Of a stretch of 38,098 bases of DNA, positions 27,095 to 34,071 are shown piece after piece. The notes beneath the pieces are model-generated. The model was not told the origin of the DNA and ran no database searches. It saw nothing but the letters and a program-made list of their open reading frames with translations. The stretch is from Flavobacteriales bacterium. GTDB taxonomy: Bacteria; Bacteroidota; Bacteroidia; Flavobacteriales_D; Crocinitomicaceae. Made by a program: the position numbers and the translations under genes. Position 1 is the first letter of the stretch, and each line of letters opens with the position of its first letter. The DNA lies in NCBI GenBank assembly GCA_022361195.1, contig JAKSBJ010000295.1, forward strand, positions 1 to 38,098. The letters are read 5' to 3'.

Positions 27095-28740
27095 AGGGAT
27101 TGAAACAACTTTTAGTCGTAATGAGCCTGCTGATCTCCTTTTACGGTAGTTCGCAGATCACAACAGAAGACCAATCGGTCGATTTTGAAATCTTGAAAAA
27201 CTTAGAGTTGTTTGAGTTGGTGTATAAGAACATTGATATTCACTACGTTGATCAACCCGATCCCGGACATTTAATGAAAACGGCAATTGAAGCCATGTTG
27301 TTAGAACTGGATCCATACACCAATTATATTCCCGAATCGTTAATTGAGGATTACAAGCTCATGACAACAGGGCAGTATGGGGGCATAGGAGCTATTATAG
27401 GAACAGTTAACGGAAAAGTGAAGATAGTTGATCCGCACGAAGGTTATCCGGCTCAGAAGGCTGGTTTACGGGCTGGAGATTATTTTATTGAGCTGGATGG
27501 ACAAAAGGTGGATGAATTAAAGAGTGATGAAATTTCTGAAAAACTCAAAGGAAAGCCAGGGAGTCAAATCAAAGTGAAGGTGGATAGAGATGGCGAAATT
27601 CTTGAAAAAACATTGGTTCGGGAAGAGGTGAAGCTCAGTCCGGTTCCATTTTACGGAATGGTAGATGATAAAATTGGATACATCAAGTTTACTTCCTTTA
27701 CGCAAGTAGCAGCAGAGCGGGTAGGTGTTGCCTTTAATGCTTTGAAGAAGGATGGAATGGAGAAATTGATTTTTGATTTGAGAGGAAATGGTGGTGGATT
27801 GTTGGTAGAAGCGGTAAAAATCGTGAACATGTTTGTGCCAAAAGGCTCTCCAATTGTGAGTATTAAGGGACGTCATGATGCAGATAACAGAGGCTATACG
27901 GCTACAATGAAACCCCTTGATGAAGAAATTCCAATTGTGGTTTTAATTGATGGAGGTTCGGCTTCGGCAAGTGAAATTGTTTCAGGAGCTTTGCAAGATT
28001 TGGACAGAGCTGTTTTGGTGGGAACAACTTCTTTTGGAAAAGGATTAGTGCAACGACCGCTGGACTTAAAATACAATGCTCGGGTAAAAGTTACTATCGC
28101 GAAATATTATACTCCTTCTGGTCGCTGTATCCAAAAATTGGATTATTCAAACCGTGAGGCAGGAAATGACGCTGAGGCAATTTCGGATTCACTAATACAT
28201 ACTTTTAAAACCACTACGGGCCGTAAGGTAATTGATGGGAGAGGGGTTGAGCCTGATGTAACAATTGACCTATCTGATTATTCTCGACTTACTACTACTT
28301 TGGTGAGTAAGAACCTTATCTTTAATTATGCTACTAAATTCCGAAACGAAAATGCTGAAATAGCAGATGCACGTTCTTTTAAATTAAGTGACCAGCAATA
28401 TGAAGATTTCAAAACTTACGTAATGGGGCACAATTTTGAGTACAATACCCAATCGTATGAGAAGGTAGAGGAACTCAAGAAAATTGCATTACAAGAAGGC
28501 TTGTTGACCGAAGGGTCTGAGGAATTTGAGCGTTTTATGGAGCAGTTTAAGCCCTCTAAAGAGCGAGATTTGGATCAGTACAAAAAAGAAATTGTTGAAT
28601 TATTAGAAGATGAAATTGTAGGTCGATACTATTATGGAAAAGGAAGAATCGACCATTCGTTAGCAAATGACGCTTATATTCTCGAAGCGGTTGAAATATT
28701 AAACGATTTACCTCGTTATAAAAAGATACTTAACCGATAA
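27091..28740 (+). CDS. S41-family carboxyl-terminal processing protease
   Basis: The 549-residue product has a signal peptide (about residues 1-22) and an N-terminal helical domain. A PDZ domain follows (about 85-170, with YGGIGAIIG and AGLRAGDYFIELDG), then the S41 catalytic domain with the Ser292-Lys317 dyad (GGSASASEIVSGALQD and GTTSFGKGLVQ). The C-terminal 170 residues are helical and charged. It belongs to the CtpA/Prc group of periplasmic proteases that trim or degrade envelope proteins. It overlaps rnpA by 4 bp, so translation is probably coupled. Confidence 0.95.
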   Translation: MKGLKQLLVVMSLLISFYGSSQITTEDQSVDFEILKNLELFELVYKNIDIHYVDQPDPGHLMKTAIEAMLLELDPYTNYIPESLIEDYKLMTTGQYGGIGAIIGTVNGKVKIVDPHEGYPAQKAGLRAGDYFIELDGQKVDELKSDEISEKLKGKPGSQIKVKVDRDGEILEKTLVREEVKLSPVPFYGMVDDKIGYIKFTSFTQVAAERVGVAFNALKKDGMEKLIFDLRGNGGGLLVEAVKIVNMFVPKGSPIVSIKGRHDADNRGYTATMKPLDEEIPIVVLIDGGSASASEIVSGALQDLDRAVLVGTTSFGKGLVQRPLDLKYNARVKVTIAKYYTPSGRCIQKLDYSNREAGNDAEAISDSLIHTFKTTTGRKVIDGRGVEPDVTIDLSDYSRLTTTLVSKNLIFNYATKFRNENAEIADARSFKLSDQQYEDFKTYVMGHNFEYNTQSYEKVEELKKIALQEGLLTEGSEEFERFMEQFKPSKERDLDQYKKEIVELLEDEIVGRYYYGKGRIDHSLANDAYILEAVEILNDLPRYKKILNR

Positions 28741-28759
28741 CCCCCTAACCAAAAAATAG

Positions 28760-30328
28760 ATGTTTGACAAGTGGTTTAAACTACCGGCGCATCTTTATTT
28801 ACGATTAACTGCCCTAACCATTTTAACTGTTGGTATCACTTTGTCCAACGTTTTAATGAGTATTGGTGCCATTTGGATTATTTCCAATTGGATCATTGAG
28901 GCGGATTATAAAAACAGTTGGGAACGAATCAAACAAAACAAATCGGTTTGGTTTGTGCTTTTCATCTTCTTTTTGGGAATGCTTTCTTTGTTTTGGAGTG
29001 AAAACCTGGCTTATGGAGTAAAGGACTTGAGGGTAAAACTTCCTTTTCTGGTCATTCCTTTTGTGATGGCAGCTTCAAAGCCTCTTCCACGACATTTTTT
29101 CCATTTTTTACTCTTCGTTTTTTTGGGAATGGTGGCCTTTACATCGGCTTATAACTACCTGCATTTTTATTCGGGAGGTTCAGAGCTGAAAGATATTCGG
29201 GAAATGTCGCTTTTCATTTCGCATGTTAGATTTTCAACCTTAACGGTACTGGCCATTTTCATTGCATTTTATTGTTTTTTGAATCGCATTGGTTTTCGAT
29301 GGATGATGTTGATTCTGATTCCGTGGTTTTTGTATTACCTCTATCTTTCACAGGTAATTAATGGCTATTTGCTGCTTGTGATTATTAGTTTGTTTTCACT
29401 TTTTTATGGCCTCAAAAGAATTCCACAGGCCAATTATCGGCGATGGGCAATAATGGGCTTAATAGCCTTATTAACAACTGGCGGAATTGTATCTTTTAAG
29501 TTCCTGTCAAGCTTTGTTGATACCGAAGAGCAAGGGGCTGATGAATTAGCTGAATATACTCCTAATGGAAATCCATATGTACATGATACTAGCAACAAAT
29601 TCATGGAAAATGGTCATTTAGTATGGATTAATGTGAGTCAAAAGGAGTTGCGATCGGAGTGGAATAAGCGATCAAATATGGCCTACGATTCTTTGGACAG
29701 AAAAGAACAACCTTTGAGTGGGACATTAATGCGGTATATAACCTCTAAAGGATTGAGAAAAGATTCTATTGCTGTTTGGTCATTGACCGAAAGTGAAATT
29801 CAAGACATTGAAAATGGCGTTTGTTCTGCTGTAGCATCTTCAGGTTTAAAAGCACGAGTGCAGTCTTTCTTGCATGAGTATCAAATGTATCAAAGTGGGG
29901 GAGACCCAAATGGTCATTCATTACTACAACGGATGGAGCATATAAAAACAGCTATTTACATCTTAAAAGAAAAATGGTTATTAGGTACAGGGGTTGGTGA
30001 TTTATCAGCTGCTTTTGATCAAGCTTATTTAGATACCAATTCTAAATTGATTGAAGAAAACAGGTGGCACTCGCATAACCAATACCTCAGTTTGTGGATT
30101 TCACATGGAATTTTAGGTTTGCTGGCTTTTATCATCATGATTTTATATCCGTTATTTGAGAAAAAAGCGGATTATTTTACCTGGATTGTTACCATTGCTC
30201 TTTTTGCTTCATGTCTGTTTCAAGATGTACTTGAAACACAAGCTGGGGTTACGATTTTTGCATTGTTTTACGCTTTGAGTGCTTACCGCGAATCGCAGAA
30301 TTCATCTGCCCAATCTAAGGAGGTTTAA
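28760..30328 (+). CDS. O-antigen ligase-like membrane protein
   Basis: The 522-residue protein has about ten hydrophobic segments. A large hydrophilic loop (about residues 255-395) carries MENGHLVWINVSQKELR and YITSKGLRKD. After it comes the family hallmark: KWLLGTGVGDL followed by RWHSHNQYLSLWISHGILGLL (landmark HSHNQYL). This matches the Wzy_C/WaaL O-antigen ligase or polymerase superfamily, which transfers or joins lipid-linked glycans at the periplasmic face. No glycosyltransferases are adjacent, so the substrate is open. The gene starts 19 bp after the protease stop. Confidence 0.88.
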   Translation: MFDKWFKLPAHLYLRLTALTILTVGITLSNVLMSIGAIWIISNWIIEADYKNSWERIKQNKSVWFVLFIFFLGMLSLFWSENLAYGVKDLRVKLPFLVIPFVMAASKPLPRHFFHFLLFVFLGMVAFTSAYNYLHFYSGGSELKDIREMSLFISHVRFSTLTVLAIFIAFYCFLNRIGFRWMMLILIPWFLYYLYLSQVINGYLLLVIISLFSLFYGLKRIPQANYRRWAIMGLIALLTTGGIVSFKFLSSFVDTEEQGADELAEYTPNGNPYVHDTSNKFMENGHLVWINVSQKELRSEWNKRSNMAYDSLDRKEQPLSGTLMRYITSKGLRKDSIAVWSLTESEIQDIENGVCSAVASSGLKARVQSFLHEYQMYQSGGDPNGHSLLQRMEHIKTAIYILKEKWLLGTGVGDLSAAFDQAYLDTNSKLIEENRWHSHNQYLSLWISHGILGLLAFIIMILYPLFEKKADYFTWIVTIALFASCLFQDVLETQAGVTIFALFYALSAYRESQNSSAQSKEV

Positions 30329-30732
30329 TCCTTTAGTTCATTCAGTAATTTATCAGGAGCAGGCTTATAAAATTCCAGTAATCGATTCCAATCTTCCCTT
30401 ACTACCAACCAGGCATTAGCTTTAATTAACTTACCGTTTAAATACAATCGGCGATTTTTGATGTCAATTTCATCGCTTGAATCAAAGGCATACGATTTGC
30501 GCTCATTTCCAAAAAAACCATACAAGGTAATTTTGGTTTTGCTGTAAACTAAGTAAGGATTTTTTCGCATCCCCAATCCCAGCATAATCAGGAAAACACC
30601 TGCTAATATGTAGAGTAGGAAATCGAGCGATAAGAATAGAACAAATCCAAACACAAAAATGATGGAGAATAAAATGCCAAAGAAAATGTACAAATTACTC
30701 CAGATAGCCAAATATCTTACTTTCCCTTCCAA
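30325..30732 (-). CDS. Small two-helix membrane protein
   Basis: The 135-residue product starts at a TTG (30732-30730). An in-frame TAA lies two codons upstream and the first internal Met is after the membrane helices, so TTG is the only reasonable start. Two transmembrane helices (about residues 10-33 and 35-54) are followed by a soluble beta-rich tail (YLVYSKTKITLYGFFG, IDIKNRRLYLNGKLI) that recalls the bacterial PH-like domains of small membrane proteins. Function is unknown. Its stop overlaps that of the convergent ligase-like gene by 4 bp. Confidence 0.65.
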   Translation of the reverse strand: MEGKVRYLAIWSNLYIFFGILFSIIFVFGFVLFLSLDFLLYILAGVFLIMLGLGMRKNPYLVYSKTKITLYGFFGNERKSYAFDSSDEIDIKNRRLYLNGKLIKANAWLVVREDWNRLLEFYKPAPDKLLNELKD

Positions 30733-30810
30733 CGGTTATAAACAAGCAGGTTTGAATTATTTGTTAAAGATGAGTAAAAAATCCATTTCAACATATTCTA
30801 AATTCGCTTT

Positions 30811-31722
30811 ATGAAAAAATGGACGGTCTTACTTTTGTTGTTGCTTAGTGCTGTTAGTTTTTCGCAAAAAACAGCTGTTACTATCTTAATTGATCCTGGT
30901 CATGGAGGAGAAGATCCTGGTCACCTTCCAACTACCGATTCTTTGAAACAAGAGAAATATCTTTCACTTGAAATTGCCCAAAAAGTGGGGAGTTATCTCT
31001 TACACAACCTAAACAATGTTAATGTAATGTACACCCGTACAGAGGATGTTGCGGTTAGCTTGGATGAACGGGTTGATATGGCCAACAACAATGAAGTGGA
31101 TTACATGTTAAGTATCCACATTAACGGGTATCCTAATAGCAGTATTCGAGGAACTGAAACCCACATTCACAGTTATGATGCTAAAGATTCATATAAGTGG
31201 GCAAAATACATTGAAGGTCAATTTAAGAACCGCGCTGGTCGAAAAAGTCGGGGAGTAAAAACCATCAAAGATTTAGGACATTCACTACAGGTTTTAAAAT
31301 ACACCAAAATGCCAACAGTTTTGGTTGAATGTGGTTTTATCACGAATCAAGCCGAGGGCAAATACCTCAATACGGTTTATGGACAGGAAATCATTGCATC
31401 GGCCATTTTTAGGGCAACACGGGAATTCTTGCAGTATAAACATCCTGCAATTGACTTTATTCCAAAAGAAGAGGACGTAGTGGTGGAGGATGAACCTTAC
31501 TATATGGTGCAAATTATGGCATCAATTGACTCCATTTCCACCGATATTCCAGAGTTGAAAAAACTAAATAAGCCCATCCAAAGAAAGTATGTGGAGTCTT
31601 CAAGTATCTATAGGTATAAATACTATGTAGGACCGTATACGACTAAGAAAGAGGCAAAAAAGGCCCAAAAAGAGGTTCAGGATGATGGCTATAAAGACGC
31701 CTTTTTGATTTTTTACGAATAG
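30811..31722 (+). CDS. N-acetylmuramoyl-L-alanine amidase with C-terminal SPOR domain
   Basis: The enzyme cuts the amide bond between muramic acid and the peptide stem of peptidoglycan. The 303-residue product has a signal peptide (about 1-18) and an Amidase_3 domain with zinc ligands His31 (IDPGHGGEDPG), Glu48 and His103 (LSIHINGYPN), plus catalytic Glu173 (VLVECGFITN). Residues about 228-303 form a SPOR domain (YYMVQIMAS to the end), which targets denuded glycan at the division site in studied bacteria. A role in daughter-cell separation is therefore likely. Confidence 0.95.
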   Translation: MKKWTVLLLLLLSAVSFSQKTAVTILIDPGHGGEDPGHLPTTDSLKQEKYLSLEIAQKVGSYLLHNLNNVNVMYTRTEDVAVSLDERVDMANNNEVDYMLSIHINGYPNSSIRGTETHIHSYDAKDSYKWAKYIEGQFKNRAGRKSRGVKTIKDLGHSLQVLKYTKMPTVLVECGFITNQAEGKYLNTVYGQEIIASAIFRATREFLQYKHPAIDFIPKEEDVVVEDEPYYMVQIMASIDSISTDIPELKKLNKPIQRKYVESSSIYRYKYYVGPYTTKKEAKKAQKEVQDDGYKDAFLIFYE

Positions 31723-31911
31723 ACAAAAAACTATAATTCACTCTATAATAGTTTGATAAGTAAAAAAAAAGGTCTAAATTGCTCGTTAAATCGCACAGTA
31801 CTTATTTATTGGTTAAAGGAATTATAATGCATTGGCTGTCAGGTCAAAGCTAAAAGACAAATAGTTCCCTAACGTATTAACTAGGAGTAATTACTTACTA
31901 AAAACAGACCT

Positions 31912-32358
31912 ATGGCTACGGTATTCGAGACACGACTAATTGGCAACATCGGAAAGGACGCAACCATCAAAACAATGGACAAAGGCGTAATCGCCGTTAA
32001 TTTCCCCGTTGCACACAACAAAAACTGGAGAGACAAACGAACAGGAGAACAACGCACTAAAACAACCTGGGTAAATTGTACCATCTGGAAAAAAGAAGGA
32101 TCCAATATGCGGATAATGGACTTTCTTAAAAAAGGAACTTTGGTTGAAATTTGCGGAACTCCTTTCGCTAAAGGATATCTGCAGGAAGACAATTCAATTA
32201 AAACTGAAATTCGTCTGAATGTATCCAAAACCAATATCCTGAGACCGGCAAACTCCGATAATCAGAGAGGAAGTTCATCTTCTTCTTATGAATATGAGGA
32301 TGAAACCAGTGAAATTGCAGCTAATGCAATCCAGGAATTGGAAGAAGAGCTATTCTAG
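31912..32358 (+). CDS. ssb: Single-strand DNA-binding protein paralogue
   Basis: The 148-residue product has an N-terminal OB fold (about residues 3-105, with TRLIGNIGKDATI, AVNFPVAHNKNWRD, TTWVNCTIWKK and FAKGYLQED). A Ser-rich linker and a short acidic tail ending EEELF follow. Typical SSB tails end in an acidic-Pro-Phe tip; here the proline is missing but the acidic residues and final Phe remain. The gene stands alone with a strong terminator and is preceded by a 189-bp gap in which I see no other gene. It could be a second chromosomal copy or one of mobile origin. Confidence 0.92.
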   Translation: MATVFETRLIGNIGKDATIKTMDKGVIAVNFPVAHNKNWRDKRTGEQRTKTTWVNCTIWKKEGSNMRIMDFLKKGTLVEICGTPFAKGYLQEDNSIKTEIRLNVSKTNILRPANSDNQRGSSSSSYEYEDETSEIAANAIQELEEELF

Positions 32359-32388
32359 CTCAAAAAATATTAAGAATTAATTTTTGTG

Positions 32389-32417
32389 CCGCCTCGATAT
32401 TTTCGGGGCGGTTTTTT
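32389..32417 (+). terminator. Rho-independent terminator of ssb
   Basis: A GC-rich 9-bp stem (32389-32397 with 32403-32411, one G-U pair) with a 5-nt loop is followed by six T, 30 bp after the ssb stop. Confidence 0.88.
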
Positions 32418-32506
32418 GTTTCAATGAATTTTGAAAAATGATGAAATCGTACCTGGAACTTTTTAGGTTTAGACGGGACATATCACCAAAATAAAATAGT
32501 ACAAAG

Positions 32507-32537
32507 ACTTAGCTCAAAATAGCATTTTGAGCTAAGT
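32507..32537. repeat. Perfect 14-bp inverted repeat with a 3-nt loop
   Basis: ACTTAGCTCAAAAT (32507-32520) is followed by AGC and then its exact reverse complement (32524-32537). It lies in the 446-bp gene-free stretch 32359-32804. On the minus strand it is followed by a T-rich sequence, so it could terminate minus-strand transcription. It is close to an open minus-strand fragment at 32563-32676. Confidence 0.7.
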
Positions 32538-32776
32538 GGTTTTCCAAATTCTGCCAGACTTTTTATGGCTTAATTGCTGCGAGTTTTCTTGCAATCTGAA
32601 ACAGGTTTCGGCTTTTTAAAGAGGTAAAAAAACAGCCTGAATTGTTGAACACAATTTCGATAAAAGATGTTTCTAATTAGGTGTTCTAACCGAGCGGCTC
32701 AATCTTGTTACGTATAAAATCCTAATCGTCTGAATGTTATATATTTAACGGTGCATTAAACCTGCTTTAGAAGTAA

Positions 32777-32784
32777 TTCTTTTG
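32777..32784 (+). promoter_or_regulatory. Candidate -7 element for the stressosome-like operon
   Basis: TTCTTTTG is one base from TAnnTTTG and lies 20 bp before the first ATG of the operon. No -33 element is evident. Confidence 0.3.
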
Positions 32785-32804
32785 CGCATAAAAAAAGACG
32801 AAAA

Positions 32805-33224
32805 ATGGTAAAGAAAAAAGAGGCTCTCATCGATGTCAATCCCATTCATGTGGTTTGGGAGGGAATTTTACTACTTCCTGTATATGGAGTTATTGATTCC
32901 AAAAGAGGTCAAGACATCATGGAATCCATGCTAGAAAAGATTGTAGACACACAATCCAAGGTAATTATTCTCGACATTTTGGGAGTGGCAACAGTAGATA
33001 GCGCAGTAGCCAATCATCTCATTAAAATCACTCAAGCCACAAAACTAATGGGAGCTGATTGTATCATCTCTGGAATTTCTCCGGCTATAGCTCAAACCCT
33101 GGTTTCCTTAGGAATAAGTTTAGGTGATGTAGAAACACAGGCTACATTGAAAGACGCATTAGAAAATGCCTTTAAAATGATGGATTTGAAAGTAATTGAA
33201 ACCAATCAGGCAGTTGTAGGCTAG
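32805..33224 (+). CDS. RsbR-like STAS protein without a sensor domain
   Basis: The 139-residue product is almost only a STAS domain (about residues 14-125) of the RsbR C-terminal type: VVWEGILLLPVYGVIDSKRG, VIILDILGVATVDSAVANHL, MGADCIISGISPAIAQTLVSLG. RsbR proteins build the stressosome with RsbS and normally carry an N-terminal sensor domain of over 100 residues. Here only about 13 residues precede the STAS fold. Ser66 sits where RsbRA has the phosphorylated Thr171. The gene opens a tight cluster with RsbS-like and RsbT-like genes, so membership of a stressosome-type complex is well supported. Confidence 0.85.
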   Translation: MVKKKEALIDVNPIHVVWEGILLLPVYGVIDSKRGQDIMESMLEKIVDTQSKVIILDILGVATVDSAVANHLIKITQATKLMGADCIISGISPAIAQTLVSLGISLGDVETQATLKDALENAFKMMDLKVIETNQAVVG

Positions 33225-33232
33225 ATTTCAAT

Positions 33233-33604
33233 ATGGTCAATAGAATAACGGATTCCGCTCTAACAAAAGTTGCGATGAACATTAGCAACAATATTTTGGT
33301 GGTATCCATTCAAAATGAAATGTATGATGAAATTGTCATACAGCTCCAGGAACAAATTTTGGAAAAGGTGCATGAAAAACGCCTTAAGGGAGTCTTGATT
33401 GATGTGTCAGGAATGGAAATTATTGACCCATATACACTGAAATTACTCGAAAACACCACGAAAATGATAAGACTATTGGGGGCAAAAACGGCCTTTACCG
33501 GAATCAAACCCGAAATAGTAGCTTCTTTGATTGTTTTTGGGAACATCTCAGCCAATATAAAAGTGGTTTTAAATGTGGATGAAGGGCTCCAAATACTTAC
33601 TTAA
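33233..33604 (+). CDS. RsbS-like STAS protein lacking the phosphoserine
   Basis: The 123-residue single STAS-domain protein follows the RsbS pattern: NNILVVSIQNEMYDE, GVLIDVSGMEIIDPYTLKLL, LLGAKTAFTGIKPEIVASL. In B. subtilis RsbS, Ser59 in the loop MIDSFIAK is phosphorylated by RsbT, which releases RsbT. The aligned residue here is Pro66 (IIDPYTLK), so this site cannot be phosphorylated; Thr68 two residues later is the nearest hydroxyl. It starts 8 bp after the first STAS gene and ends 3 bp before the RsbT-like gene, so the three should form one translational unit. Confidence 0.82.
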   Translation: MVNRITDSALTKVAMNISNNILVVSIQNEMYDEIVIQLQEQILEKVHEKRLKGVLIDVSGMEIIDPYTLKLLENTTKMIRLLGAKTAFTGIKPEIVASLIVFGNISANIKVVLNVDEGLQILT

Positions 33605-33607
33605 CCA

Positions 33608-34000
33608 ATGCACATTAAGATAATAGAAGAGACCGATATTGCCAAAGTGGTTCAAGACGTCATGATAGCTGCAAGTGAAATTGGATTCAATAAAACCAAA
33701 CAATTCATTATTGCAACGGCAGCTTCTGAACTGGCTCGAAACATTTTTGTTTATGCCAGAAAGGGCGATATATACATAAAGGACTTAAATGTAAATGGAA
33801 GGAAAGGCTTGGAAATCATAGCCGAAGATCAAGGTCCTGGCATTGCAAATGTTAAACTAGCACTCGAAGATAATTATAGTACAACCGAAAGTCTGGGAAT
33901 TGGTTTACCCGGAACCAAACGGTTAATGGATGAATTTAAGATTGAAAGTGAGGTGGGTAAGGGAACCAGAATAAACATTAAAAAATGGTTGGATTTATAA
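33608..34000 (+). CDS. RsbT-like serine/threonine kinase (GHKL ATPase)
   Basis: The 130-residue protein is a complete small GHKL kinase of the RsbT type. The N-box is Asn45 in ASELARNIFVYARKG, the G1 box is EDQGPGI (from residue 73), and the G2 region reads LGIGLPGTKRLMDEF. In known stressosomes RsbT phosphorylates RsbR and RsbS and then leaves to activate a partner, in B. subtilis the phosphatase RsbU. No such phosphatase gene is here. The histidine kinase encoded 71 bp downstream may be the partner instead. Confidence 0.9.
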   Translation: MHIKIIEETDIAKVVQDVMIAASEIGFNKTKQFIIATAASELARNIFVYARKGDIYIKDLNVNGRKGLEIIAEDQGPGIANVKLALEDNYSTTESLGIGLPGTKRLMDEFKIESEVGKGTRINIKKWLDL

Positions 34001-34071
34001 GAATATAGTAAGCGTAATGACTCAAAAAGTTCCTCAAATACGGATACATTTTTATTGAAAAAACGAATCAA

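Larger units (their letters stand above)
32359..32804. other. Gene-free stretch between ssb and the stressosome-like operon
   Basis: These 446 bp hold the ssb terminator (32389-32417), the perfect 14-bp hairpin (32507-32537) and a 37-codon open minus-strand fragment at 32563-32676. That fragment has no start and follows a stop; its C-terminal residues (LFQIARKLAAIKP) look protein-like, so it may be a relic of a decayed gene. At 32777-32784 TTCTTTTG matches TAnnTTTG in 7 of 8 positions and could be the -7 element of the next operon. I see no tRNA or intact gene. Confidence 0.5.

Noticed and set aside
31881..32234. A 117-codon minus-strand open frame inside ssb.
   Set aside because: It is a shadow of the ssb reading frame; the plus-strand product is a clear OB-fold protein.
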